Source: Alcaligenaceae bacterium | Lineage (GTDB): Bacteria > Pseudomonadota > Gammaproteobacteria > Burkholderiales > Burkholderiaceae_B | Direction of reading: 5' to 3' | Assembly: GCA_013416455.1 (NCBI GenBank) | Contig: JACCES010000007.1 | Span: 171,092-235,091, forward strand | DNA: 64,000 bases | Part shown: positions 41,848-52,492 of the stretch, piece by piece | How the letters are laid out: each line of letters opens with the position of its first letter | Position numbering within the stretch: the stretch's first letter is position 1 | The notes under the pieces: generated by a model | What the model was told of the DNA's origin: nothing | Databases searched by the model: none | The model's input: the letters and a program-made list of their open reading frames with translations, nothing else | Program-made: the position numbers and the translations under genes

Positions 41848-42365
41848 CGGTCATGCCATCACCATGGCAGGTCTTGGCGTTTGATAGCAAGAGGTATGAT
41901 CGCACCGCTTTCTCCTGTGGAGCTGCTGAACTTGACCGCTATCTTCGAGAACATGCCTCACAAGACATCAAGCGTGATGTCGCTCGTATTTTTGTAGCCG
42001 TGCGGCCCGAAGCCACAACAATCTGCGGCTATTACAGCCTGAGCGCGACCAGCTTTCAGCGGGATGAAATGCCCGTGGAGCAGGCCAGGAAATTGCCGCG
42101 CTATCCTGTTCCGGCAGTTCTGCTTGGCCGCTTGGCTGTCGATCGTGATGCTCAGGGGTCGGGTTTGGGCGAGTTCCTACTGATGGATGCGATGTACCGC
42201 ACGTTGCTCGCAACACAGGTGATGGCTGTTCACGCGATGGTCGTGGATGCAAAAGACGCTTCTGCCGCCAAGTTCTATCGCAAATACGGGTTTATTGCTT
42301 TTCCGAACAATACCCAGCGGTTGTTCCTGCCGATGGCGACGATACGCCAGTTGCAGGAGTCTTGA
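41844..42365 (+). CDS. GNAT-family toxin (TacT/AtaT-like)
   Basis: 173 residues with the GNAT core: LGRLAVDRDAQGSGLGEFLL (acetyl-CoA P-loop, Q/RxxGxG/A) and the FYRKYGFIAFPNN segment. The start CGAAELDRYLREHASQD is typical of toxins that acetylate aminoacyl-tRNA. Overlaps the antitoxin gene by 4 nt, the usual order. Stabilises the integrated element and may act in phage response. Confidence 0.9.
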   Translation: MTVMPSPWQVLAFDSKRYDRTAFSCGAAELDRYLREHASQDIKRDVARIFVAVRPEATTICGYYSLSATSFQRDEMPVEQARKLPRYPVPAVLLGRLAVDRDAQGSGLGEFLLMDAMYRTLLATQVMAVHAMVVDAKDASAAKFYRKYGFIAFPNNTQRLFLPMATIRQLQES

Positions 42366-42409
42366 ACTCGGGTATTTCTGGCGACAGACAATATTACCCC
42401 GGCCTCGTC

Positions 42410-42439
42410 TTGCCGATGTGATCGGCAACGACCTATAAT
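42410..42439 (+). promoter_or_regulatory. Promoter of the second toxin-antitoxin module
   Basis: TTGCCG (42410-42415) and consensus TATAAT (42434-42439) with an 18-nt spacer. GCAATTGC palindrome (42445-42452) just downstream may be an operator. Confidence 0.65.
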
Positions 42440-42474
42440 GTATCGCAATTGCTATGCAAGCATCCGAGGGTAGT

Positions 42475-42750
42475 ATGAAAACCGCCACATTCCCACCACT
42501 CCGGGTTGACCCGCAGTTGCGCCAAGACACTGAAAGTGTCTTGCGCGAAGGAGAAAGTCTGTCGCAGTTCATCGAACAGGCCGTGCGCAGTCAGGTTGAG
42601 CTACGCAAGGCCAATGAAGCCTTCCTGGCGCGTGGCTTGGCCTCGCGCGACCGGGCCCGGCAGAGCGGTCACTATGTCGAGGCCGATGTGGTGTTGGGCA
42701 AATTGCAAGCCAAGTTGGATACGGCCAAGACGCGCACCAGTCGCTCATGA
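42475..42750 (+). CDS. Antitoxin of a ParE/RelE-type module
   Basis: 91 residues from ATG 42475 (frame open from 42454). N-terminal RHH-like segment TFPPLRVDPQLRQDTESVLREGESLSQFIEQAV then a charged helix and Lys/Thr-rich tail. It resembles the YlcI/YnfO or CopG-type antitoxins paired with RelE/ParE toxins. Overlaps the toxin start by 4 nt. Confidence 0.8.
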   Translation: MKTATFPPLRVDPQLRQDTESVLREGESLSQFIEQAVRSQVELRKANEAFLARGLASRDRARQSGHYVEADVVLGKLQAKLDTAKTRTSRS

Positions 42751-43055
42751 GCTATACCGTTCGTTTCACGGAGGAAGCCGAGGCGGATTTGGTGAGATTG
42801 TACGAATTCTTATTAGAGCAAGACCCGCACAGCACGGAGTTGGCTGAGCGGGCCTTGGCGCGTATTGTCCAGGCGATCGATTTATTGAAGCAGTTCCCGT
42901 TTACATGCCGCAAGGCATCGGCCCACACACCTTATCTGCGCGAATTGGTGATCTCATTTGGCGCCGCTGGATATGTGGCGCTTTTCGAGATCGAGCCCGA
43001 CGACATTGTGACGATACTGGCCGTGCGTCATCAGCGCGAGTCGGACTACCATTAA
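42747..43055 (+). CDS. ParE/RelE-family toxin
   Basis: 102 residues: YTVRFTEEAEADLVRLYEFL start, CRKASAHTPYLRELVISFGAAGYVALFEI middle and ILAVRHQRESDY end, the standard ParE/RelE profile. ParE members inhibit gyrase and RelE members cut mRNA; this sequence resembles the ParE side but I cannot settle the target. An IS66 remnant begins directly after it. Confidence 0.88.
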   Translation: MSYTVRFTEEAEADLVRLYEFLLEQDPHSTELAERALARIVQAIDLLKQFPFTCRKASAHTPYLRELVISFGAAGYVALFEIEPDDIVTILAVRHQRESDYH

Positions 43056-43059
43056 GGAG

Positions 43060-43491
43060 GCTCTGAATCATTCGATCGCTTACCGGCATCGCCCGGGCGC
43101 TGGATTACAGCCTGAAACGTTGGGCGGCGTTAACGCGTTACCTAGGTGATGGCCGCTTACCCATCGACAACAACTGGATCGAGAACCAGATCCGGCCCAT
43201 CGCCTTTGGGCGCAAGAACTGGTTGTTCGCTGGCTCCCAGCGGGCGGGCCGGCGCGCGGCTGCCGCCATGAGCCTGATCCAGTCTGCGAAGATGAATGGG
43301 CATGATCCGTATGCCTATCTTAAGGACGTGCTCACACGCCTGCCAACACTTCCGAATAACCGGATTGAAGAGCTGTTGCCGCACCGCTGGAAACCGGAGG
43401 CGGATTAACCGGTGCACTCACTCGCATACTCGAAAAACACTGACGGCCGCAAATGCGGCCGTTCGTCAATGTGTGTTCGGCGAACGCTTAC
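43060..43491 (+). mobile_element. Right-end remnant of an IS66-family insertion sequence
   Basis: The tnpC fragment is followed by a terminal inverted repeat at 43473-43491, reading GTAAGCGTTCGCCGAACAC inward on the minus strand; GTAAGCG is typical of IS66 ends. The left part is gone, replaced by the toxin gene border, so a deletion removed most of the IS. Confidence 0.75.
43067..43408 (+). pseudogene. IS66-family transposase (TnpC) C-terminal fragment
   Basis: An open frame from 43067 (stop at 43064) encodes the C-terminal ~113 residues of an IS66 transposase: RWAALTRYLGDGRLPIDNN, WIENQIRPIAFGRKNWLFAGS and DELLPHRW-like end. The catalytic Glu region (NNWIE) remains but the first ~75 percent is missing. 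It has no start codon with a ribosome site, so it is inactive. Confidence 0.88.
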
Positions 43492-43551
43492 CGTCATTGT
43501 GGCGGATCAGGAAACGGTATCATTGGCCGAGCGGGGTTTGCTGTAAGAATC

Positions 43552-43571
43552 GGGCTTCGGCCCCTTTCTTT
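43552..43571 (+). terminator. Rho-independent terminator
   Basis: GGGC-TTCG-GCCC hairpin followed by CTTTCTTTTT. It lies in the otherwise gene-free stretch 43492-43784. Confidence 0.6.
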
Positions 43572-43784
43572 TTACTGAAGCGGGATACGTGGGGTTAACG
43601 CTTGAATCTGGCTGGTTATGGCTGCGGATTCAACCGGTGGATCGCTTCCGACCTATTGTAGACATTCAAGCACTTATGTCTCTCACGGCCACCATACTTG
43701 ACTTCGCCACACTACGCCCCAGCAGGTGTGTATTCGGACCGCCTGGAGGCAATCTGGTGTTGAACGAAACACCTGGAGAACCCC

Positions 43785-44084
43785 ATGGCTCACGTCGATC
43801 ACCACACCCCTCGCTCCACAGTAAACCCCGACCTCGCATCCCCAATGTTCTACCGCATGCGCGACGTACTTCGGATGACGGCGTTAAGCCGTTCCAGTCT
43901 CTATCGCCGCATCGCGTCCGGCACGTTTCCCGCGCCCGTGTCGTTGGGCTGCGCCGCCAAAGGCTGGCGGCGCAGTGATCTGGAGGAGTGGGGGCGAGAC
44001 CCGGCGAACTTCCGGTTGATGTCGTCTTGCTCGGTGGAAACAACCAGCCAAGGCGCCAAGGTGCGTCGCGTCCGGTACGGATGA
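43785..44084 (+). CDS. alpA: AlpA-family regulator
   Basis: 99 residues with the MerR-like helix-turn-helix of AlpA: MFYRMRDVLRMTALSRSSLYRRIASGTFPAPVSL then WRRSDLEEWGRD (both only partly quoted as signatures). AlpA activates P4-type integrase genes; integrase 2 lies 93 bp downstream on the opposite strand, so control of excision is likely. Confidence 0.85.
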   Translation: MAHVDHHTPRSTVNPDLASPMFYRMRDVLRMTALSRSSLYRRIASGTFPAPVSLGCAAKGWRRSDLEEWGRDPANFRLMSSCSVETTSQGAKVRRVRYG

Positions 44085-44177
44085 CACGTAATGCGTGGAT
44101 GCGATTGGCTCCACAAGACATATGCCCCGAGAAGGCGAGGGCCGCACAAAAAAACATGCAGCCCCCGCCCCTGACCA

Positions 44178-45443
44178 CTACGTCCGCTTCGCCGCCAACT
44201 CATCCAGATAGTTGGCCCATTCCTGCGCCATCTTCTGCCGCTGGGCGATGAAGGTGGTTCGGTCATAGGCCAGGCCTAGTTCCTCATCCGACACGTGGGC
44301 GAGGTGCTTCTCGATGGTCTCGCGTTCCCACCCCAGCTTTTCCCGAATCAAGGTTCGGGCCATGGCGCGGAAGCCGTGGCCGGTGATGTCGGTCTGGGTG
44401 TCGTAGCCCAGGGCGCGCAGGGCGCTGTTCATGGTGTTGTTGGAAATATAGCGTGACAGCTTGCCGTCCTTGCCACGCCGGCGCGATACGCTCTTGAACA
44501 CCGGGCCGCTGGGCCCCGTCACCTTGTGCATGCCGCGCAAGATTTCCACGACCTGGGAGGGCAGGGGAACGATGTGCGGCTGGGTTTGCGGGTGTTCCTT
44601 ATGGATTTTGCGCAGCTTCATGATGCTTGGCGGGCAAACCCATATGCCGGTGTCCAGTTCAAGTTGCTCCCATTCCATCATGCGAATCTGGCCGGGGCGC
44701 TGGAACACGTAGGGCATGACCTGCAAGGCGCAGCAGACAATGTAATGTCCTTTGTAGCCGCGAATGTCGCGCATCAGCTGTCCGATCTTTTGCGGGTCCA
44801 GGATGGTGGCGTGGTGTTTGGTGATGTGGGTTCGCAGCTTGAAGTCGGCCACGCCTTTGGCCATGAAGTTCTTGCCGGGTTCCAGCAGGCCGAGGGTGAC
44901 GGCCCGGGCGTAAATGCGCTGGATGCTTTCGCGTGTGCGGATGGCGGTTTCGCGTGTGCCGGACAGCGAGATGGCCTCCAGGCATTGCAGGACGTCGAGC
45001 TGGTTCAGCGAACCGATGGCGTGACGGCCGATCCTGGGAAAGACATGCAGCTCCAGTTGGCGGATGATCTTCTGACTGTAACTGTCGCTCCATTCCTGTA
45101 TTTTTTCAGTATGTGTGTGCCACTCGCGACCAACGACCTCGAACGTCGCCATTGCGTGGCGCCGCGCCTCCGCCTGTTCCTCATGGACTGCTTGGCGGGG
45201 GTCTTTACCCAGCTCCAGGGTAAGCCGGTGCTTTTCCGCCAAGTCTCTGGCCAGCGCCAGCGATATCCTGGGATAGGTGCCGAGGGTGATTTTGATCCGT
45301 TTTCCGGCTACATTCCTATAGGAGAATAGCCAGCTCTTGGAACCGTTGGGGCGGACGCGAAGATACAGCTTATCGTCGTCCAGCAACAGGTATTCCTTGT
45401 CGGTGGGCTTGGCCAGTTCAATGGCCTTGGCTGAGAGTGTCAT
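44178..45443 (-). CDS. int: P4-type tyrosine integrase 2 at the tRNA-Phe site
   Basis: 421 residues: DUF4102 domain (MTLSAKAIELAKPTDKEYLL), core-binding helices, then catalytic segment with RPGQIRMMEW, HGFRAMART, HLAH and GLAYDRTTF. Full length, no visible lesion. Transcribed away from tRNA-Phe, whose 3' end is 178 bp upstream, the usual arrangement for tRNA-targeting integrases. It is clearly related to integrase 1 but well diverged. Confidence 0.94.
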   Translation of the reverse strand: MTLSAKAIELAKPTDKEYLLLDDDKLYLRVRPNGSKSWLFSYRNVAGKRIKITLGTYPRISLALARDLAEKHRLTLELGKDPRQAVHEEQAEARRHAMATFEVVGREWHTHTEKIQEWSDSYSQKIIRQLELHVFPRIGRHAIGSLNQLDVLQCLEAISLSGTRETAIRTRESIQRIYARAVTLGLLEPGKNFMAKGVADFKLRTHITKHHATILDPQKIGQLMRDIRGYKGHYIVCCALQVMPYVFQRPGQIRMMEWEQLELDTGIWVCPPSIMKLRKIHKEHPQTQPHIVPLPSQVVEILRGMHKVTGPSGPVFKSVSRRRGKDGKLSRYISNNTMNSALRALGYDTQTDITGHGFRAMARTLIREKLGWERETIEKHLAHVSDEELGLAYDRTTFIAQRQKMAQEWANYLDELAAKRT

Positions 45444-45621
45444 CGCTGTCCCTCCTGGGTGGTCCCCAAAATTTCAAGGGACAGCTTAGGGGAACCGCTT
45501 GGGGAACAAAAAGCCCGGGATTCAGCGGAATCCGGTGAGACACTATGGGAGAGGTTTTTGACGCAAGCCCTTGATTTTGCGATGAAAATGGGACTTGGTG
45601 AGATCGTGCGGGACAGGCGAA

Positions 45622-45697
45622 TGGTGGCCTGGGGCGGAATCGAACCACCGACACGCGGATTTTCAATCCGCTGCTCTACCGACTGAGCTACCAGGCC
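45622..45697 (-). tRNA. tRNA-Phe (GAA), element attachment site
   Basis: 76-nt cloverleaf on the minus strand with CCA encoded. Acceptor GGCCTGG pairs with CCAGGCC; D-arm contains GCTCAGTCGGTAGAGC; the anticodon loop is TTGAAAA, so GAA; the T-loop is GGTTCGATTCC. The 3' half is adjacent to integrase 2 and is the presumed attB/attL core (45622-45647). Confidence 0.97.
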
Positions 45698-45849
45698 ATC
45701 GAAGAAGCAGAATAATACACCATATTTTTGTGCCGTGCAGAGCGGCGGTAAATTTGCCGGAATGACGGCTTTTTGCACGAACATCAACGATCTGCCCGCG
45801 AACTTGCGCCAGCGCAAGCTGCGCGCGCGCGGGAAATCAATATACCGAT

Positions 45850-45855
45850 TATAAT
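45850..45855 (+). promoter_or_regulatory. -10 element for hemA
   Basis: Consensus TATAAT 38 bp upstream of the hemA ATG. No strong -35 (region is GCGCGC-rich). Confidence 0.5.
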
Positions 45856-45892
45856 TCATGGTGTTACAAGCTTCAGCGGCGCTAACCCCCAC

Positions 45893-47167
45893 ATGTCTGT
45901 CGATGTCCTGACGTTCGGCCTGAATCACGTTTCCGCTCCGGTTTCCGTGCGGGAACGCGTGTCGTTCCCGCTGGATGTCGTCAAGCCGGCGCTCGATGGC
46001 TTGCGCAACACCTTCGGGCGTTCCGTTCGCGAAGCCGCCATACTTTCCACCTGTAACCGCACCGAACTCTACTGTGCGGCCGATCCTTCCGTTTCCACCC
46101 ATATCCCTGAATGGCTGGCCGATTTCAATCGGCTCGAACGCGGGTCGCTGCAGCCTCACCTGTATCAGTATCAAAGCAACGAAGCGGTGCGCCATGCCTT
46201 CCGCGTGGCCAGCGGCCTCGACTCCATGGTGCTGGGCGAACCGCAGATCCTCGGGCAGATGAAGGAAGCGGTGCGGGCGGCCGAGGCGGCCGGCTCACTC
46301 GGCACCTTGCTGCACCAGTTGTTCCAGCGCACGTTCTCGGTGGCCAAGGAAGTGCGCAGCACCACCGCCATCGGCGCGCATTCGGTTTCCATGGCGGCGG
46401 CGGCCGTCAAGCTGGCTGAGCGTGTGTTCGGCGACCTGTCCCAGTGCAATACGCTGTTCATCGGGGCGGGCGAAATGATCGAACTCTGTGCAACACACTT
46501 CGCAGCGGTGCGACCCCGCAGCATGGTGGTGGCCAACCGCACGGCCGAACGGGCGGAACTGCTCGCCAACCGCTTCAATGCGCGCAGCATGAAGCTGTCC
46601 GATCTGCCCGATCGCATCGCCGACTTCGACGTGATCGTTTCCTGTACGGCCAGTTCGCTGCCCATATTGGGCCTGGGCATGGTCGAACGCGCGACGCGCT
46701 CGCGCCGCCACCGCCCCATGGTCATGGTCGATCTTGCCGTGCCGCGCGACATCGAACACGAAGTGGGGCGTCTCGCCGATGTCTATCTTTATACGGTCGA
46801 TGATCTTGGCCGTCTGGTGCAAAGCGGCACCGACGCCCGCAAGGCCGCCGTGGTTCAGGCCGAAGCCATCATCGAAACCCGTGTCCGCAACTTCATGCAC
46901 TGGCTCCAGAGCCGCGAGGCAGTGCCCACCATCATCGAACTTCAGCGCACGGCCGATCGCGTCCGTCAGCAGGAACTGGACAAGGCACGCCGAATGCTCG
47001 CCCGGGGCGAAGATCCAGCCCGAGTGCTCGATCTTCTGGCTCATGGCCTTACGCAGAAATACCTGCATGGCCCCATGGCCGCGCTCAATCAAAGCGAATC
47101 CTCAGAGCGCGCTCAGCTGCTTTCCCTGCTGCCCCGCCTGATGCCGGACGCCGAAAAGCGCCGTTAG
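45893..47167 (+). CDS. hemA: Glutamyl-tRNA reductase
   Basis: 424 residues from ATG 45893 (the frame extends back to 45773). Begins [21 protein letters not shown]; catalytic Cys lies in [10 protein letters not shown]; the NADPH domain has [10 protein letters not shown] and later [15 protein letters not shown]. Reduces Glu-tRNA(Glu) to glutamate-1-semialdehyde, the first committed step of tetrapyrrole synthesis. Followed 15 nt later by prfA, the common hemA-prfA-prmC order. Confidence 0.97.
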   Translation: MSVDVLTFGLNHVSAPVSVRERVSFPLDVVKPALDGLRNTFGRSVREAAILSTCNRTELYCAADPSVSTHIPEWLADFNRLERGSLQPHLYQYQSNEAVRHAFRVASGLDSMVLGEPQILGQMKEAVRAAEAAGSLGTLLHQLFQRTFSVAKEVRSTTAIGAHSVSMAAAAVKLAERVFGDLSQCNTLFIGAGEMIELCATHFAAVRPRSMVVANRTAERAELLANRFNARSMKLSDLPDRIADFDVIVSCTASSLPILGLGMVERATRSRRHRPMVMVDLAVPRDIEHEVGRLADVYLYTVDDLGRLVQSGTDARKAAVVQAEAIIETRVRNFMHWLQSREAVPTIIELQRTADRVRQQELDKARRMLARGEDPARVLDLLAHGLTQKYLHGPMAALNQSESSERAQLLSLLPRLMPDAEKRR

Positions 47168-47182
47168 CTTCACCTTCTTCCT

Positions 47183-48262
47183 ATGAAAAATTCCATGCGC
47201 ACCCGGCTGGAGCAGCTGGCGCACCGTCTGATAGAGATCGACGCCCTGCTTGCCGAGCCGGAAATCGCGAATGATATGGACCGCTATCGCAAGCTTTCGC
47301 GCGAGCGGTCTGAAATCGAACCGGTCGTCGAGGCCTTCAACGCCTATCGGGCGGCCGAAGGCGACATCGAGGCCGCCCAGGACATGCTGTCCGATCCGGA
47401 CATGCGGGAAATGGCCGAGGAAGAGCTGGAAGCGGGCAAGACGCGTGTGGAGCGGCTGGAAGGCGAGCTGCAGATCCTGCTGCTGCCGCGCGACCCCGAC
47501 GACGATCGCAGCGTCTTCCTGGAGATCCGGGCGGGTACGGGCGGCGACGAAAGCGCCTTGTTCGCCGGGGATCTTCTGCGCATGTACACGCGGTTCGCGG
47601 AAGAGCGGGGCTGGCGTGTCGAGCTGATGTCGGAAAGCGGCTCGGAACTGGGCGGGTACAAGGAAGTCATCGCCCGCCTGGAAGGGGCGGGCGTGTATGG
47701 TGAGTTGAAATTCGAGTCCGGTGCGCATCGTGTGCAGCGTGTACCCGAAACCGAGGCGCAGGGCCGCATCCATACTTCGGCCTGCACGGTGGCGGTGCTT
47801 CCGGAAGCGGACGGCCAGGCCGAGATCAGCATCAATCCGGCGGATCTGCGCATCGACACCTTCCGCGCCAGCGGCGCCGGCGGGCAGCACGTCAACAAGA
47901 CCGATTCGGCGGTGCGGATCACCCACCTGCCGACGGGCATGGTGGTGGAATGCCAGGACGACCGCTCCCAGCATCGCAATCGCGACAAGGCCATGCAGGT
48001 GCTGGCCGCCCGCCTGAAAGACAAGCAGCAGCAGGAATCCCAGGCCAAGGAAGCCGCCCAGCGCAAAAGCCTGGTGGGTTCCGGCGATCGTTCCGAGCGC
48101 ATCCGTACCTACAACTATCCGCAGGGCCGTGTGACCGACCATCGCATCAACCTGACGCTGTACAAGCTGGGCCAGATCATGGAAGGCGATCTGGAAGAAC
48201 TGATCGGCGCCCTGCGGGCGGAGCATCAGGCGGAGCAACTGGCGGCCCTGGGCCACGATTGA
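47183..48262 (+). CDS. prfA: Peptide chain release factor 1
   Basis: 359 residues, normal RF1 length. The GGQ motif lies in [14 protein letters not shown] and the RF1-type PxT-equivalent region is in the [16 protein letters not shown] segment. Terminates translation at UAA and UAG. No strong ribosome site; tight spacing suggests coupling to hemA. prmC, which methylates the GGQ glutamine, starts 2 nt after its stop. Confidence 0.97.
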   Translation: MKNSMRTRLEQLAHRLIEIDALLAEPEIANDMDRYRKLSRERSEIEPVVEAFNAYRAAEGDIEAAQDMLSDPDMREMAEEELEAGKTRVERLEGELQILLLPRDPDDDRSVFLEIRAGTGGDESALFAGDLLRMYTRFAEERGWRVELMSESGSELGGYKEVIARLEGAGVYGELKFESGAHRVQRVPETEAQGRIHTSACTVAVLPEADGQAEISINPADLRIDTFRASGAGGQHVNKTDSAVRITHLPTGMVVECQDDRSQHRNRDKAMQVLAARLKDKQQQESQAKEAAQRKSLVGSGDRSERIRTYNYPQGRVTDHRINLTLYKLGQIMEGDLEELIGALRAEHQAEQLAALGHD

Positions 48263-48264
48263 GC

Positions 48265-49077
48265 ATGGAAACCTTGCGGGCGCTGTTGCGGGAGAGCCGG
48301 CTTCCCGCGCTGGAACGCGGCATGTTGTGGCAGCATGTCCTGCGGGTGCCGCGCTCCTGGCTGATTGCGCATGATGACGACCCGATCCCGGCGCAGCAGG
48401 TGGATGCCTACCGGCGGCTGGAAGCCCGCAGGCTGGCGGGCGAGCCCATGGCCTACATTCTGGGTTTTCGCGAATTCATGGGCCATTGCTTCCATGTGAC
48501 TCCCGCGGTGCTGATCCCTCGCCCCGAGACCGAGCTTCTGGTGGAAACGGCGGTCCGCCTGCTCCAGGGGCGCCCAGCGGGCAGTGTGCTCGACCTGGGC
48601 ACAGGCTCGGGCGCCATACCGGTATCCATTGCACTGGCCTGCCCGCATGCCGAGGTCGTGGCCACCGATCTGAGCGTGGATGCGCTGGCGGTTGCCGGAA
48701 AGAACGCGCATAGCCTGGGTGCCACCGTGGCTTTCCACCAGGGAAGCTGGTATCAAGCCCTGCGGCCGGGCAAGGTTTTTGACCTCATCGTGTCGAATCC
48801 GCCGTATATTCCAAAGGATGATCCCCACTTGGCGCAGGGCGATCTGCGCTTCGAGCCCAAGATGGCCTTGTGCGACGGCCACGACGGCCTGGATGCCTAC
48901 CGGGCGATCGTGGCGGGCGCCCCACGGCACCTGTCTCCCGGCGGGAGCCTGTATGTCGAGCACGGCTGGGACCAGGCCGAGCCGGTATGCGGGTTGCTGC
49001 GTCAAGCCGGTTTCCGCGAGGTGCACAGCCTGCCCGATTTGGCTGGCATACTGCGCGTGAGCGGCGGTCATTTATAA
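48265..49077 (+). CDS. prmC: Release factor glutamine methyltransferase
   Basis: 270 residues from ATG 48265. SAM-binding VLDLGTGSGAIPVSIAL and catalytic NPPYIP are present. Methylates the glutamine of GGQ in RF1/RF2. Adjacent to prfA, its substrate gene. Confidence 0.96.
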   Translation: METLRALLRESRLPALERGMLWQHVLRVPRSWLIAHDDDPIPAQQVDAYRRLEARRLAGEPMAYILGFREFMGHCFHVTPAVLIPRPETELLVETAVRLLQGRPAGSVLDLGTGSGAIPVSIALACPHAEVVATDLSVDALAVAGKNAHSLGATVAFHQGSWYQALRPGKVFDLIVSNPPYIPKDDPHLAQGDLRFEPKMALCDGHDGLDAYRAIVAGAPRHLSPGGSLYVEHGWDQAEPVCGLLRQAGFREVHSLPDLAGILRVSGGHL

Positions 49078-49106
49078 ACCCTTATCTATTGGAAGTTTCA
49101 TCCACC

Positions 49107-49433
49107 ATGAGCGAAGTTCAAGATTTCATCCGTGAAACCGTTACCACGCATCCTGTCGTGCTGTTCATGAAGGGCACGGCGCAGTTTCCCCAGTGCGGTT
49201 TTTCCGGCCGCGCAATCCAGGCGCTGCGCGAAGCCGGCGCGAGCAAGCTCGTCACCGTGAACGTGCTCGATGACGAAGAGGTCCGCCAGGGCATCAAGGA
49301 ATTCTCCAACTGGCCCACCATTCCCCAGCTTTACGTGAAGGGTGAGTTCATCGGCGGTTCCGACATCATCGGCGAAATGCTCTCCAACGGTGAGCTCCAT
49401 ACGGTTCTGAAAGAGGCCGAGGCAGCCGAGTGA
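49107..49433 (+). CDS. grxD: Monothiol glutaredoxin (Grx4 type)
   Basis: 108 residues with CGFS active site in PQCGFSGRAIQAL, preceded by VVLFMKGT, and WPTIPQLYV. CGFS glutaredoxins carry Fe-S clusters with glutathione. Its stop overlaps the GTG start of ubiX (GTGA). Confidence 0.96.
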   Translation: MSEVQDFIRETVTTHPVVLFMKGTAQFPQCGFSGRAIQALREAGASKLVTVNVLDDEEVRQGIKEFSNWPTIPQLYVKGEFIGGSDIIGEMLSNGELHTVLKEAEAAE

Positions 49434-50007
49434 GCCGCGACCGGCGCCGGCTCGTCGTGGGTGTGACGGGGGCGACGGGCGCCATCTATGCCCAGCGCCT
49501 CCTGCAGGTCCTGCGGGAAGCGGGCGATGTGGAAAGCCATCTGGTCATTTCGCCGCCGGGTATGCTGACGATCAAGCACGAGCTGGGGCTGTCGCGCCAG
49601 TCCTTTCAGGAACTGGCCGACGAAGTGCACAGTTTCCGGGATGTGGGCGCCTCATTGGCCAGTGGTAGTTTTGCCACCGCCGGCATGGTGATCGCACCCT
49701 GTTCCGTGCGCACGCTTGCGGCGGTGGCCAATGGTTTGTCCGACAATCTCATCACCCGGGCCGCCGACGTTACGCTCAAGGAGCGGCGCCGGCTGGTCCT
49801 GATGCTGCGCGAAACGCCGTTCAATCTGGCGCATTTGCGGAACATGACGGCCGTTACGGAAATGGGCGGGGTGGTCTTTCCGCCCTTGCCGGCTTTTTAC
49901 CTGCAGCCGCAGAGCATCCTGGAAATGGTCGACCACACTGTGGCGCGAGTGCTTGAAATGTTCGACATCGCGGTGCCGTCGCCGCGCTGGCAAGGCCTGG
50001 CGCCCGA

Positions 50008-50023
<16 letters not shown>
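49430..50023 (+). CDS. ubiX: Flavin prenyltransferase UbiX
   Basis: 197 residues from GTG 49430. FMN-binding [17 protein letters not shown], the [15 protein letters not shown] segment and [11 protein letters not shown] are family hallmarks. Makes prenylated FMN for the UbiD decarboxylase in ubiquinone synthesis. Converges with ttcA, overlapping it by 16 nt. Confidence 0.95.
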
Positions 50024-51024
<1,001 letters not shown>

Positions 51025-51045
51025 GGCTTTCTGGCGGATGGTGGC

Positions 51046-51405
51046 TCAGCGGCTGCGCTGCAGTTCGATGCCGACGGCGGCGCAATCGGAAAAGGCCAGC
51101 GGCTTGCTCACCCGTATGCGTATTTGCCTGACATCGGGAAATTCGCTGAACACCCGGTCCACCAACTGTTCAGCCAGCGTTTCGAGAAGATGCACGTGCC
51201 GGCGTGTGCACTCGTCGACGATGGCGCTGCGCAGGTGGCGGTAATCCAGCACGGTGTGGATGTCGGTGTCTTTCACTTCCTGCGATATGTCGACGTCGAA
51301 CTCGGCGTCGATGTGCAGGGGCTGGGTGGCACGCAGCTCGTGTTCCAGGATGCCGATGCGCGCGTCCAGGGCGAGCTGTTGGAAGATGATGCGTCGGGTT
51401 GGCAT
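51046..51405 (-). CDS. folB: Dihydroneopterin aldolase
   Basis: 119 residues from ATG 51405 with AAGG upstream. RIGILEHELRATQPLHIDAEFDVD (start), then VLDYRHLRSAI and LLETLAEQLVDRV match FolB. Folate pathway, C-C cleavage of dihydroneopterin. The 5' end is 60 nt from the divergent oxidoreductase gene. Confidence 0.92.
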   Translation of the reverse strand: MPTRRIIFQQLALDARIGILEHELRATQPLHIDAEFDVDISQEVKDTDIHTVLDYRHLRSAIVDECTRRHVHLLETLAEQLVDRVFSEFPDVRQIRIRVSKPLAFSDCAAVGIELQRSR

Positions 51406-51464
51406 TACATGACCTTGTAGAATTCCTGAATTGTAGTGCTTTGAAGAAAGGGGCATGCGGGTTC

Positions 51465-52472
51465 ATGGGCAAGGCGGAAATCACGGAACGGGAAGAGATC
51501 TACGATGCGCTCATCGTGGGGGCGGGTCCGGCGGGTGTGTCCTGTGCCGTCTGGCTCGCAAACCTGGGCCTGCGGCCGGTGCTGTTCGACGCGGCCCCGT
51601 ATGTCGGCGGCCTTTGCCATGGCAATCCGTTTCCGGATCCCTGGACGGTGCTGCTGCCGGGGGCGGATGGCAATGCGGTGGCCGGGCAGCTGGCGCGCAG
51701 TGTCGCAGCGGCCGGTGTCGAACTGAGGCTGGAAACCCGGGTCGACCGTATCGACCGCTGCGCCACGCTCGATGGGAATCCGTCGGCCGACATGAAAAGG
51801 GATGCCCGCCCGGATGCTCTGCCGGGGGGCGGGGCGCGCGCGCAGCAGGGATGTTTTGCCGTGTCCGGGAAGGGATGGGAACCTGTGCGCGGGCATACCG
51901 TGGTGCTGGCAACCGGTGTGCGGGCGCGCGGCTGGCAGCTGGGTGTCGGCGCCGATGGCGGCACGGCGGTGCCCGGAATCATCGTCGGGCCCGGCGGCGC
52001 AGTGGCCCGGCAGGAATATGAGGGCCGGCATGTCGCCATCCTGGGCGGCGGCGACAATGCTTTCGAGAATGCGCTTTACGTCGCGCAACGCGGCGCCGCC
52101 AGTGTCACCATCTATGCCCGCAACGTGCGGGCTCAGCGGCAGTTGCGCGACCAGGTGCCCCCGCAGTGGCTGTGCCGGGGGCCATACACGGTGGAACCGT
52201 CCGGCTTGAGCGTGAACGGGCGCCGCTATGATCTGATCCTGGTGTTCTATGGCTGGGAGCCTGTGCTGGATCCCCTGGGAGGCCTCGCGTTGCGGCTCGA
52301 CAGCGGGGGCTTTGTATCCACCGATCGCTACACTGCCGAATCCAGCGTGGATGGTGTCTACGCAATCGGCGAACTGACCCGGCGCCAGCACCCCTGCGTG
52401 CTGACGGCCATGGCCGATGGAGTGGTCGCGGCGAAGGCCGTGCAGGCCCGGCTGGAGCGCCGGGGCACATAG
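51465..52472 (+). CDS. FAD-dependent pyridine nucleotide-disulfide oxidoreductase-like protein
   Basis: 335 residues from ATG 51465. N-terminal Rossmann motif DALIVGAGPAGVSCAVWLA, a second GGGDNAFENALYVAQRG for NAD(P)H, and a C-terminal GVYAIGELTRR segment with the FAD-binding Asp/Glu position. Thioredoxin-reductase-like architecture but no CxxC redox pair is visible, so it resembles ferredoxin/flavodoxin-NADP reductase-like members. Substrate unknown. Confidence 0.82.
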   Translation: MGKAEITEREEIYDALIVGAGPAGVSCAVWLANLGLRPVLFDAAPYVGGLCHGNPFPDPWTVLLPGADGNAVAGQLARSVAAAGVELRLETRVDRIDRCATLDGNPSADMKRDARPDALPGGGARAQQGCFAVSGKGWEPVRGHTVVLATGVRARGWQLGVGADGGTAVPGIIVGPGGAVARQEYEGRHVAILGGGDNAFENALYVAQRGAASVTIYARNVRAQRQLRDQVPPQWLCRGPYTVEPSGLSVNGRRYDLILVFYGWEPVLDPLGGLALRLDSGGFVSTDRYTAESSVDGVYAIGELTRRQHPCVLTAMADGVVAAKAVQARLERRGT

Positions 52473-52492
52473 GCGGGGCCTGGCGGCCCGGA

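Noticed and set aside
47102..48256. 384-codon minus ORF antisense to prfA
   Set aside because: Shadow of prfA; no ribosome site or motif.
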